Source: Epithemia pelagica (lineage: Eukaryota > Bacillariophyta > Bacillariophyceae > Surirellales > Surirellaceae). Taken from it: DNA of 64,000 bases. The notes beneath the pieces were generated by a model, which did not search any database, had not been told where the DNA came from, and was given only the letters and a program-made list of their open reading frames with translations. How positions within the stretch are numbered: the first letter of the stretch is position 1; each line of letters begins with the position of its first letter. Of this stretch, positions 29,801 to 38,500 are shown piece after piece. Position numbers and translations under genes: made by a program. The stretch is from NCBI GenBank assembly GCA_946965045.2, contig OX337239.1, positions 744,001 to 808,000 on the forward strand, given 5' to 3'.

Positions 29801-31599
29801 CCATGGAGATAGTGCTCGAGGAAGAAGCCGACAATAATAGTGAACCCCTGTTCCCGCAGGAAGATGTAGACACGCAAGAAGAAGGAGCGCAAGAGCCAGG
29901 AGCGCAGGAAGACTCTGCCACACAAGAAAACAACGCGGGTGTCTACAACCTGCGTGCGGACCGCGAGAGGTCCTATGAGCACAGGTACGACCATCAATAC
30001 CTGCATTTTGCGCTAGCACAAGTTGCAGCCCGCTTCTTGCCCGAAGCAACAATGAAGGAAATCAACAAAAACAACGCGTGGGATTTGGCGACGAGCAAGT
30101 ACATTCAGCCAAACCGCCCCAGCATCGCGAATGCCACACAAAAAATACAGCGCGAGGTCATGCTGACCAAAATGAGTGCCGCTGCGGGCATCAAAAGGTA
30201 CGGACAACCAGCCATTGACGCGCTCCTCAAGGAATTTCTGCAGTTGGATGAACAAGCAGTCTTCGATCCCAAACATGCACATGAACTGACAAGAGAACAG
30301 AAACGCGAGGCGCTTCGTTCTGTAAACCTCATCAAAGAGAAAAGATGTGGAAAGATCAAGGGGCGCAGCTGTGCCGACGGACGCCCACAACGCGACAAAT
30401 ATGACAAAGGCTCAATCGCGTCTCCGGCATTGTCTAGCGACGGACTAATGTTCACACTCATGATAGACGCCATCGAGCGTCGGGACGTCGCAACAGCCGA
30501 CATCGCGGGAGCCTATCTGAAGGCACTCATGCCTGACTTTGTTCTGATGAAGCTAGAGGGACCCGTGGTCGACGTTTTTTGCAAGATGAACGAGGAGTAT
30601 AAGCAATACGTTACTTTTGAGAACGGAAAGAAGGTGATCTACGTGAGACTAAACAAAGCGTTATACGGCTGTGTTCGGTCAGCACTGCTGTGGTATGAGA
30701 TGCTCCTCGGTGCACTGAAAGAAATGGGTTTTGAAGTTAACCCCTACGAACAGTGCGTAGCCAACGCCATGATCAACGGAACACAAGCAACCATTGCGTG
30801 GTACGTGGATGATTTGAAGATATCACACGTACAAAGCGAGGTCGTGACGGACATCATCAAGGAATTGGAACGTCGGTTTGAAAAAATGACGGTAACACGT
30901 GGAAACGAACACACGTACCTAGGCATGAACATCGCATTCAAGGGTGACGGAACAGTCGAATTAAAAATGGAACAGTACATCGATGAGGCAATCGCGGCTT
31001 TCGACGAACCAATCACCAACACGGCACCGACTCCAGCCAAGAAGGATCTTTTTGAGGTCAATCATACAGCTATGAAACTGCCAAAAGAGAAGGCCGATAT
31101 GTTTCATAGCATCACGGCGAAACTCCTGTATATGTCAACACGCGCACGATCAGATATCCAGACAGCCATTGCTTTCCTCACCACACGTGTGAGCACATGC
31201 ACCGAACAGGACCGCATGAAGCTCAAGCGCGTCCTTGAATACTTACATGGAACAAGAGACCTCACCTACATCCTCGCCGCCGACGACGTCCGGAACTTAG
31301 TGACCTGGGTCGACGCATCGTACGCGATCCACTCCGATATGAAAAGCCACACGGGTGGTGTCATGTCACTCGGACGAGGAGCACTGGTGACGAAGTCCCG
31401 AAAACAAAAGCTTAATACCAAAAGCTCCACCGAGGCAGAAGTTGTTGGTGCGAGTGACTACCTACCCAACACCATATGGGCTAAACGCTTCTTAGCCGAA
31501 CAAGGTTATGACGTCAAAAGCATTTTCGCGCAAGATAATCAGAGCGCAATCCGACTTGAGAAAACTGCGGTCCGCCGGGAAGCAATCCCGGCACATTGA
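26767..31599 (+). CDS. Copia Gag-Pol polyprotein, frameshifted at its 3' end
   Basis: About 1610 aa from ATG 26767. Order: Gly/Arg-rich RGG-like leader; Gag; zinc knuckle CYRCKGFGHYANGC (Cys at about residue 388); aspartic protease SWVLLDSQSTVSVFCN (DSQS in place of DTGA/DSGA, as in other diatom Copia); integrase with candidate catalytic residues in CADVLFV, VSDLHAD and VGDVERS; reverse transcriptase with WYVDDLKISH; RNase H with TWVDASYAIHSD, TKSSTEAEVV and QDNQSAIRLEK. The frame then stops at 31597, while the expected continuation (SAGKQSRHIDIRFFFIKDR) lies one base over. A triplicated 34-bp segment alters the pre-integrase region. The product would be cleaved by its own protease in virus-like particles. 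Confidence 0.9.
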   Translation: MSTSPQSQAPPSEGATSNGGSTTSGQSSSGGNGNRRGGRNGRGGRGRRNNNGGSGGTRGQGKAKFKGDTSAMNGHVFQVFAECDDKQQFAKTIEALGAYIAKELKYPDDLVTLTRDLENPTIEEPTEPPEDETSRVRIAMFEKECQLCVTRQHELNGNLRAIFAVIWGQCSEAMKAKLQGLDEFKERERRNDCAWLLKEIKGIRHRFEEKRYYPLSLRDALANFYSYRQGPGESLSDYLQHFRYNVDVLEHYGGQVGADPGLLTMVEEEDDELTGELEFARAAKDRLLAIQFLHNADGKRFGGLLVDLENQHSRNTDQYPRDLASAYSLLVSYRPPKVPTPSQPASENASSSSGASSGAPATSDGLQFVQNGLPVPGTDGILHENVKCYRCKGFGHYANGCPVSPDELQLLQSTTSSGFSFAQAAVSLPKSWVLLDSQSTVSVFCNRSLLMNIRPSANAMTVHTNGGSQTSHLVGDVPNFGTVWFNPDSIANILSLAAVRRVCRVTMDSAGDASFLVHRTDKPPLVFHEVKSGLYVHDTAAPSAVPLTFVSTVSANAAFFSPREVEGAQQARRLYRLLGRPSQRDFESALKNNLIRFRKRPQEQPHPISKAPSRTTSSATPPSPPTTPSALIIYGPDVAALKGKTTKRKSTHVPSITPTPVSPSIKDAHGQLTLCADVLFVQGLPFLHTIAHHIKFRTITAMNTSGNPSASHIMNDLQGILQMYRTRGFVVSDLHADLQFEPLRNRLLPIHLNVAAQDDHVGDVERSVRTIKERVRSTVHGLPYRWYPVIMVKELVIHAIKSLNQLPSAFGGISPTESPRKIVTGLPDPDYSKMKIEFGQYAQVFEDNTPSNTNAARTTGAIALNPTGNEQGSYHFMSLTTGRKLARNQWTPLPITSDVIERVHQMAQAQRQKERTGGNLLFEWGPNDEVPDDDADVEDTDDGDIGTQQEDAPADEAVVHEPPAPPNDVQQQDEDVHDDHQPPEQNDQDALVAEVAEVSESEEGASDNADETMEIVLEEEADNNSEPLFPQEDVDTQEEGAQEPGAQEDSATQENNAGVYNLRADRERSYEHRYDHQYLHFALAQVAARFLPEATMKEINKNNAWDLATSKYIQPNRPSIANATQKIQREVMLTKMSAAAGIKRYGQPAIDALLKEFLQLDEQAVFDPKHAHELTREQKREALRSVNLIKEKRCGKIKGRSCADGRPQRDKYDKGSIASPALSSDGLMFTLMIDAIERRDVATADIAGAYLKALMPDFVLMKLEGPVVDVFCKMNEEYKQYVTFENGKKVIYVRLNKALYGCVRSALLWYEMLLGALKEMGFEVNPYEQCVANAMINGTQATIAWYVDDLKISHVQSEVVTDIIKELERRFEKMTVTRGNEHTYLGMNIAFKGDGTVELKMEQYIDEAIAAFDEPITNTAPTPAKKDLFEVNHTAMKLPKEKADMFHSITAKLLYMSTRARSDIQTAIAFLTTRVSTCTEQDRMKLKRVLEYLHGTRDLTYILAADDVRNLVTWVDASYAIHSDMKSHTGGVMSLGRGALVTKSRKQKLNTKSSTEAEVVGASDYLPNTIWAKRFLAEQGYDVKSIFAQDNQSAIRLEKTAVRREAIPAH
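28519..28620 (+). repeat. Three perfect tandem copies of a 34-bp unit inside Pol
   Basis: Units at 28519-28552, 28553-28586 and 28587-28620. The unit encodes DFESALKNNLI when read in the ancestral frame. Two extra copies add 68 bp, and the sequence just downstream is read in a new frame until about 28655. Confidence 0.95.
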
Positions 31600-31797
31600 C
31601 ATACGCTTCTTCTTCATCAAGGATCGTGTCAAACAAGAGAATATTGAAATCTTTTACTGTCCAACGGAACAAATGTTGGCCGACTTTTATACCAAACCAT
31701 TACAAGGAGCCCTGTTTCGAAAATTTCGTGACGTACTTCTGGGCCATAAGCACATCAACACACTAAAGGACAAGACCGCTCCTATGTTGGAGGAGCG

Positions 31798-32115
31798 TGT
31801 TGAAAAAGGAGACAAAGAAGGACCAACAAAGGGAACGGTCTTGCCGTCAACCCTCAATGATGAACGAAATCCCAATGACAATCCCAAGCAGGAAGAAAAC
31901 AGTGACGTACTGAGTGGCCCAGATAAGAAGGTGTCATGCCCAGATAAGAAGGTGTCATGGGCGAAACCGTCCTACGCGGAGATCGTCAAACGATCTCATT
32001 CTATTAAGTTAAAACGTAACGAGAGTAATAGCAAGCGATTTCTAAAGGAAACACAGCGCACCTCCGTAGAAGAGCACCGGATCGTTGAAGACGAACCTCA
32101 GCCCTCCTTCCAACA
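31798..32115 (+). repeat. 3' LTR of the Copia element
   Basis: 318 bp, identical to the 5' LTR except C at 32036 in place of T. The change turns the TGA stop of the Pol C-terminal frame into CGA. Confidence 0.95.
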
Positions 32116-32120
32116 CTTTC
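32116..32120. repeat. Target-site duplication (right) of the Copia element
   Basis: CTTTC, matching 25299-25303. Removing the element and one copy reconnects ...TACATCTTTC with TGGTCTC.... Confidence 0.9.
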
Positions 32121-32199
32121 TGGTCTCTTTAGCTCCCAGCACTATCGGGAGTGTCCAGTTAATCACCATACATATATCCCTCATGCTTGCCATTCTCAT

Positions 32200-33500
32200 G
32201 ACTGAGACAAACATGGTATTAGATCCTTTCCAAGATACAGCGCTTCGCTTTCAAAAAACTGCCTGATCTTTGGTAAATATTCCAGCACAATCGGAATTCC
32301 CTTGTTGTCTAGTGTTCATCACAGCCCATAGGCTACATCCAAAGAACCAGGGGGTGCTTCCGTGACAAAGAGATGATGTAACGGGTACTAGATTTTATAT
32401 TATATACCTTTAAGCTTGCATTGCATTGCAACTGTAATGCCCTTTTCTTAGCCTTCATTCATATTCTGCCATTTAGTCTCTGTATTGTCCTTGTCCACCA
32501 AAGACCATTCCTTATTAATTCCAATCGACTTCACGTCCAATTCCGGCAAGACAGATTCGTGGGCAAACAACAACTCTCCAAATCCCGACAAACGTTTGAG
32601 AAACCGGTAGCCCTTGCTACGAAGGATTCGCACGAGTTCCGGGTTGGGTCGTTCCACTGTTAGCACTTGAAACAAATAACGGTCAAAGGGAAACTCTTTC
32701 ATTATAAAGAGTTCCGCCCCTTCCACATCCAAGGAAAAGTAATCAATGCGATTCGGAGCATGAAACTTGTCCAAAATTTCCACCAATGGCACCGTGTAAT
32801 ACACTTCCTTGGTATCGTTCCGCGTTTTATCTTGGTTGTCATAGCCCACAATTCCTCCCAACTCGCTCTTGAGTTCAAACTGGACGGGATCCATCCGACG
32901 GCTTCCTGCAACTGCTGCCACCACATGACAGGATCGCATGCGAGCCAAATTTTCCCAGTACTCAGGATTGGCTTCCACACAAACACCAGTCCAGTTGAGT
33001 TTTCGTTCCAGTGCGTAGGTATTGGAAAGATAAACGGCCGCATTGGCAGCCAGGTCCAAAAAGAATCCATTGGTCTTTTTTCCGTGATAGAGTGACGAGA
33101 TTATACGGTCTTGTTCCACTTGGCCCACCCATTGAGATTCGTCCTGGGGAAGTTTCCCTCTTTCTTGGCGTCTCAGTTCTTGGAGTTCTTTCCGTTTGCC
33201 GCGAAAGACATGAATGGTCTTCCAACCATCCGTGTCTTCCAGTTCATGTTGTTGTAGTTGCTGTTTTTGCGGAGATGGATCCTTCTTTTCCATCTCCAAC
33301 AAGCTCAAGGTGGAAAAGTCCGAGAAATCCATCTCTGAAACACAACAATGAGAGTCCCAGCAATGACAATGCCAATGAGAGTAAAAATGGGCACGATGAC
33401 AAAGAACAATGGACTGGATTGATTCCGTCGTCGGAGCAGGAAATGTCTTTGAGTGCCGCGATTCAACATGTTTTTTTGGGTTGAGAATTGCCTCTTTCCT
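32200..33500 (-). repeat. Inverted duplication, arm A (FkbM gene plus flank)
   Basis: Homologous in reverse orientation to about 43420-44720, covering the FkbM coding region and at least 250 bp of 3' flank (shared GTTACATCATCT, TTTGTCACGGAAG, GACAACAAG, ATCTTGGAAAG). Boundaries are approximate. The far edge is obscured by the Copia insertion. Confidence 0.8.
32448..33469 (-). pseudogene. FkbM-family methyltransferase, copy A, frameshifted after the membrane anchor
   Basis: FkbM-type enzymes transfer methyl from SAM, often to sugar hydroxyls. From ATG 33469 one frame gives MLNRGTQRHFLLRRRNQSSP and a membrane anchor (LFFVIVPIFTLIGIVIAGTLIVV), matching copy B, but it stops at about 33305. The catalytic domain is in the next frame: HVFRGKRKELQELRR, KTNGFFLDLAANAAVYLSNT, WTGVCVEANPEYWENLARM, APNRIDYFSLDVEGAELFIM, and on to the stop at 32448. 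A one-base indel at about 33300-33345 separates them. The catalytic frame is otherwise intact and has the Trp codon lost in copy B. Both copies have NAAV where the SAM loop of FkbM proteins normally has an acidic residue after Asn. A cytosolic product starting at an internal Met is an alternative. Confidence 0.75.
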
Positions 33501-33824
33501 CTTTCCTCTTTCTGTGTTTGCATGTATCATCAACCATCAACATAATGTTGTCCTTTTGTGTCGAAATATTGATTCTTTCGCCTCGCGTGCTCAATGGTCA
33601 CAACGTATGGTTAATGGTTATGCGCTCCACATCCTTTTAATTATCACCTGAGTCCAACCGACCGCGCGGGAGCACTCCGTCATGGAAATGGAATTGCTGT
33701 CGCGCTTCGCGCTGTCCCGTCAAATTGAGCAGGACTTACTTTGGTCATAAAGATCGCTTCTAGATCGCCTATGAGCTCTCACGTTATCTTTCGGGTCGTC
33801 AGTCGTCACAACTAGAGAAAGGCT

Positions 33825-33918
33825 AAAGAGACTCTTGTTTCGAATCATAGACCTTTCGTGTGTTTGGATTGGATCATGCCTCATTGGATACGGTACAATA
33901 TGGTGAGCGGTCGTACCA
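33825..33918 (+). repeat. Inverted repeat arm, left (about 95 bp)
   Basis: Reverse-complement match, about 85% by eye, to 35303-35397. The strongest core is CCTTTCGTGTGTTTGGATTG followed by GATCATGCCTCAT. The arm overlaps the first ATG codons of the membrane-protein gene. Confidence 0.85.
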
Positions 33919-35102
33919 CATCTGTGTTTGGCGGTTGGTTAGTACGAATGTTACAAATAACTGCGGGGATCCTAGTGTTCCTCCATGCCGATACCGTTCA
34001 TGCCTTTTCTTCCTGGACCAGAAAAATAAGAACGCCCCACTGTTTGCCTTGGTCAGAGTCCTTTCAACGGCATGAGATGGTGCAGGAAGGTTGTTCCAGC
34101 CTTGTCGGTGGACGAACTTCAGTGGCCGTGTGGCGGCCCAAAACAACAAGATTTGCAAGCAAAACGAGTTTGTCACGGACCGGTGACGACCCAGACTCGC
34201 TCCGTGATAACAACAACAACAACAACAATGGATTGGCATGGTGGGGACGAATCGGCTTGTTTGGTGTCATTTCTGTCCTATATTGGTATTGGATGGTCTT
34301 TGGTTCCTTGGCGGCCGTTCAAGAATGGCCTGGCATTCCGACCTGGTTGCCCGTCCAACATCCAGCATGGCCTCCCTCGGACGCTGATTTGCAAGCCATT
34401 TTGGACGATTCGTCCCATTTTTTGTACCTGTCTGATGTGTTGCAACAACAATCATCATCATCATCATCGCCAGAGATTGGTGGTGGTGGTGTGGCCTATC
34501 CTCTTCGATTGGCCATTTTCAATTTGGCCGAAGCCTGGATTGTCGGATTCTTACCCCTCTTGTGGACCGATCCGAAACGAATTCGACCCGCTTGGATCTT
34601 GCCAGCAGCATGGGCTGTCTTGGGTATTAACTTGACCAATGCCTTTTTGGCTCCATACCTCTTGATTACCGAATTGCAAACGCCCGACTCCTCCTCCTCC
34701 GCCGTCTCTCGTCCCACCAAACCCATCTGGTCCTTGTTGGTGGGAATGATTGTCGTGTCCGTGTCCAGTTATGCGCTGTACCAAGCCACGGCCGTTGCCA
34801 CAGCCACGGATTGGTCCGATTTTGGGCAATTGATTCAAACGGATCGAACTTATTTGGCGTTTTGTGTGGACCTGGGACTCTTTTCCCTCTTTCAACCCTT
34901 GATTTTGGCACGACTGTCATTGTCGTCTTTCAATCATCCACAACAAGAACCAGCAACGACAACAACGACGACTACAACTACTACTACTACACCCTTCTGG
35001 TGGCACGCCCTTCCACTGGTCGGTCTAATGGTATGGTTGTTTTTACCCGACGAGCAGAACAACCACAACTACCCGGATGGACCGACGGAACGAAACGCGT
35101 AG
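33876..35102 (+). CDS. Predicted plastid integral membrane protein, unknown family
   Basis: 408 aa from the first ATG (33876); ATGs at 33900 and 33948 are alternatives. The last of these opens MLQITAGILVFLHADTVHAF, a signal peptide ending Ala-Phe, the diatom plastid-import signature. After a Ser/Arg-rich transit-like region and an Asn run come four to five hydrophobic segments: RIGLFGVISVLYWYWMVFGSL, LAIFNLAEAWIVGFLPLLW, WILPAAWAVLGINLTNAFLA, SLLVGMIVVSVSSYALYQA and LPLVGLMVWLFLP, with FNLAEAW and the loop WTDPKRIRP between them. Similar plastid/cyanobacterial membrane proteins of unknown function exist; I do not name one. The 5' end lies within one arm of an inverted repeat whose partner is 200 bp past the stop. 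Confidence 0.7.
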   Translation: MPHWIRYNMVSGRTTSVFGGWLVRMLQITAGILVFLHADTVHAFSSWTRKIRTPHCLPWSESFQRHEMVQEGCSSLVGGRTSVAVWRPKTTRFASKTSLSRTGDDPDSLRDNNNNNNNGLAWWGRIGLFGVISVLYWYWMVFGSLAAVQEWPGIPTWLPVQHPAWPPSDADLQAILDDSSHFLYLSDVLQQQSSSSSSPEIGGGGVAYPLRLAIFNLAEAWIVGFLPLLWTDPKRIRPAWILPAAWAVLGINLTNAFLAPYLLITELQTPDSSSSAVSRPTKPIWSLLVGMIVVSVSSYALYQATAVATATDWSDFGQLIQTDRTYLAFCVDLGLFSLFQPLILARLSLSSFNHPQQEPATTTTTTTTTTTTPFWWHALPLVGLMVWLFLPDEQNNHNYPDGPTERNA

Positions 35103-35302
35103 AACATTGCGGTGCAGACAGCATCTAATAGTTTGGTCTGTAAGCGGAGGGTTGCTCATCTGGCACACACACACATACAAGCTCTCTATGGCCTACAACA
35201 GGTAGGAATATTCCCCATTCGTTCTACTAGCTTGGTAGTTACTTTTGTACAAGCACGCAATGACATTCTGTGCGCAAGACACTCCATTTCTCAACAATCT
35301 GC

Positions 35303-35397
35303 TAGCACGACCGCTCACCGTTGTGTACCGTGTCCTATGAGGCATGATCCAATCCAAACACACGAAAGGTCCCGCAATCCGAACCAAGAGTCTCTTT
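35303..35397 (-). repeat. Inverted repeat arm, right
   Basis: Reverse complement of 33825-33918. In this orientation it would read CLDWIMPHRTRYTTVSGR, corresponding to the start region of the enclosed gene. Confidence 0.85.
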
Positions 35398-35436
35398 ACC
35401 CTTATGTTTTGCCTCATGATTGTAGAGACGAGAGAC

Positions 35437-35457
35437 GAATGAAAGATCTTCGAGAGA
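35437..35457. repeat. LINE target-site duplication, left
   Basis: 21 bp identical to 43179-43199, beginning GAATGAAAGATC. It immediately precedes the homopolymer at the 3' end of the element. Confidence 0.9.
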
Positions 35458-35584
35458 GAAAAAAAAAAATTCAGTCTATTTTAACGCTGCCGCACGTATC
35501 CAGCTAGGATATCGCCGACCGACGCGCCGGGCCTCCGAGCTAACGAAGGCGAGGACTAACTGTGATGCAGAAACATGTAGGAAA

Positions 35585-38500
35585 CTAGGTGTGGTTGGCA
35601 GATTGTAGGATGACCGGTCTCCAAGTGTTGAGCCATGAACGGAGAGCAACAGAGGTCGTATCGATAGAGAAATGTGTGTCAAGAGAGTCATAGAAGAGTG
35701 ATGCATCACGAGGGAGAACAGTATGGCGGATGGCGTACAAGGCGGCAACTTCACATTTCGCTTGGTCGTATGCAGCGGTTTCTTGAGTCTGAGGAGTCAA
35801 GCCATGTAGAGCTTCATTCCGAGTGAGCCACAGTTTGTGAGTATGTGCCCAAACGATCTTGATCGTACCCGTAACAAATCGGGGACCAGAGATGGCAGTG
35901 TCAGGAGAGGAAGCAGAGAAGGAGTCTTGATGAGTCGACCAGAGGAGAGAAAACCGACCGAGAATCAGTTGATCGAGTCCAATTTGTAATTGAGTGCGTT
36001 GAAGAGTGTAAAAGGGTGAAGTCGGAAGGAGAGGTGAAGGAGGAGAGGATGAGAACCAAGAATGTAGATATTCGGTGAGAAGGGAACGAAGAGAGGGGTC
36101 GACATGATTATCTTGCCAGAAATCACGGAGAGCGTCGAGAAGAGCGCCTAACCATGATCGATTAGGACAACGGAGAAAGTGATCCTGGTCTTCATGCGTA
36201 GGTTCTGAGCAAGAAGGACAGGTATCAGAATAATACGAAGCGTACCGCGAACGTAGATGACCGAGAGGAAGCCATTGATGTAGAAACTTGATGACAAAAT
36301 GTCGGCGCGAGAAATGAGAACGGACAACAATACCATGAGATTCCCAGTCAATAGATTGGAAAGTTTCAGGGGACCATTCGTGTTTGTTGCATAGGTAGTC
36401 ACGTAGAGAAGGAGCTGACGCCAAAGTACGGAGAATAGACCGGTAATTAGAGTTGATCGTACCGTGGGGACCATGTAGGAGAGCTGTTGCTCCCCCAATA
36501 AGAGGGGCGATGCGCGATGAAATAGTTGGTGGGTAGATATAAGAAGAAGCAAGGGAGTCAGCTTCAATGTTCAATTGGGCTGGGAGAGAGAGAGTTGACG
36601 AATCGGCATGATTGTCTTGATGGCCTTTTACATGGAGGAAAGCTGGGATTTGAGGGAATTGTCGAACAGTAGAGGAAATTGCTTGTTGAATATCCCAGTC
36701 GGGAGTCATTGTAGAATAAGTAAAGTCGTACGACCATTCGAGCCGCTTGTGTATTGTTTGGATGAGACTCTTAGAATCGGTGTAAACTGTGACAGCCTCA
36801 GGTAAAGGTTGGGCATAAAATTCAAACAGACGAAATAGAAAGCGAAGAATACTGAGACAACCGTAGCTTTCCGACCGGAAAGACGAAGTTCGATAACCGG
36901 GAGCAGGACCACTGAGACGAAAAAGCCTGACACCTTGAAGTGAGCACCCAACGCAACCGAATGTGCCACGAAATTGCGCAGCGGATCCGTCGCTACATAG
37001 GAGAAGTTGTAGATTGGTATGAAACAGCTCCTGATGCAGAATGTCGAGAGAACAAAGAATATCATGTCCAGTGAGCAGTTCGGATTCCCAGTCGTCCAGT
37101 TCCGAGATATGGCTAGACAGATTGAGTGGATTGGCCACAGGTGGGGTTATCACCGCTGGAGAGACAGGTAGGAGAGTTCGTCGGCCATTGTGGTGTACGC
37201 TCTGCGCTGGAAGGCATTGCGATGGTAGCATAGAAACCAGCGATGTGGTGGGAAAGAAGTAGGGACGTTGGTAGGTAAATCTTTCAAACCGGTCCTCGAC
37301 CTGTACGTAGAGAGAGTATGTTGATGGGTCTAAATACTCCTTCCAGTGGCGGTATGTGTTGTGGCCAGTCACCAGCCATGCACCAAGTGGGTTAAGCAGA
37401 CGTTTCAAGGAACCGGGGGCAGTAAAAGTCAGCATCAGTCTTTTCCATAACACCCAAGCTTTCCGACTTGGATTGGTTTGGTAAGGTAGTAGTCCTTTGG
37501 TTCGTGAGTGCGTATCCCGAGAACAATCAACAGCAAACAAGGATAGATATCTTCCGTCAGCAGTCACTATATCACTCATGAGAGTGACACCCAAGTAGAG
37601 TCGACATGCATTAACGAGACACAGCTCGGTGTCAGTGAAGTTCTGTGAAATCGCATGATCCATAAGAAAGCTATCTCCGTGACGCTGGAGAGGTGGAACA
37701 AAAGTAGTTGCCAACTCAACAGTACATTTGACTGATGACAAAAAGTTTCGGACTTGTGGTACCCAGACCATAGGTTCCATGTGGGGCAAACGAATATCGA
37801 CATGCTGGAGTATCGGCTTGCTTATACCTGCCAAGAATTGTCCCCATGACACTGCGATTAAAGCTAATTTCGAAGCAACTCCTTGAGATCGTACACAAGC
37901 GAGAAAGAGATAGATCTGGCTGACGCTCTTTGCCACGGATAAATCTCGTAATGCCAAACCTCCATATTCCGCAGGACCGTATACCACAGCGTTGGGAGTG
38001 TTGCGGTTAAATCCGTACTTGGGTAGGAACACTTGCTTGAAAGAACATTGTAATGACCGACAGTTCGACTCCGACAGTGTAGATGAGGGAAGAGGATAAG
38101 TCATACTGGGCAAGTAGATCGAGTGGTAATAAGCCCAAGAGTCTACGCGATTGAAGGGACTGTTAGCCATAGTTCGAGTATGAACTTTGTTCTTCTTTTC
38201 AAGTGCTGCATAGAGTTCGTTGTCGGTGCATTTGGGTGATTTTTGTACGCCAAGGGTTTTGTGGCACGCATATGAGGAGAGCTGTCGAAGCTTTTGAGGT
38301 TGGTCAGTGCCATGTAAGTGAATTGTAACATCTGGTCCACACCTGCCAGCATGTAAATTGGGTAATCTGTCTATGCTGAACGTGTAATGCATGAAGTGAT
38401 AGGTGCATTTTTCAAGGTTGAGAGCACCGCCAGAGAGACTTAGCGTGTCGTTCCAACGTTGAGCGTCGTGGGTGGCCTTGGAAATGTATGAGTCGAGTGG

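Larger units (their letters stand above)
25304..32115 (+). mobile_element. Full-length Copia-type LTR retrotransposon (diatom CoDi-like), 6812 bp
   Basis: Two 318-bp direct LTRs beginning TGTTG and ending CAACA bound the element, flanked by the 5-bp duplication CTTTC (25299-25303 and 32116-32120). Inside are two accessory ORFs, then a Gag-Pol polyprotein in the Copia order protease, integrase, reverse transcriptase, RNase H. The LTRs differ at one base (25542 T versus 32036 C), so insertion is recent. Lesions are a 34-bp triplication in the integrase region and a frameshift at the end of RNase H, so autonomy is doubtful. No standard tRNA primer-binding site is evident after the 5' LTR (TTAACTTAATAG). 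The sequence upstream of the 3' LTR is purine-rich only over GGAGGAG. Confidence 0.95.
31562..32266 (+). pseudogene. Detached C-terminus of Copia Pol, extending through the 3' LTR
   Basis: In the +1 frame relative to the polyprotein, the sequence continues RNase H (RSAGKQSRHIDIRFFFIKDR) and then the usual Copia end (EIFYCPTEQMLADFYTKPLQ, ALFRKFRDVLLGHKHI). It crosses into the LTR (EERVEKGDKEGPTKGT ... WAKPSYAEIVKRSHSIKL). In the 5' LTR the same frame ends NESNSK-stop. Here TGA is CGA and the frame runs on to 32264-32266 in host DNA. The separation from the polyprotein near 31558-31585 looks like a small deletion. Confidence 0.8.
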
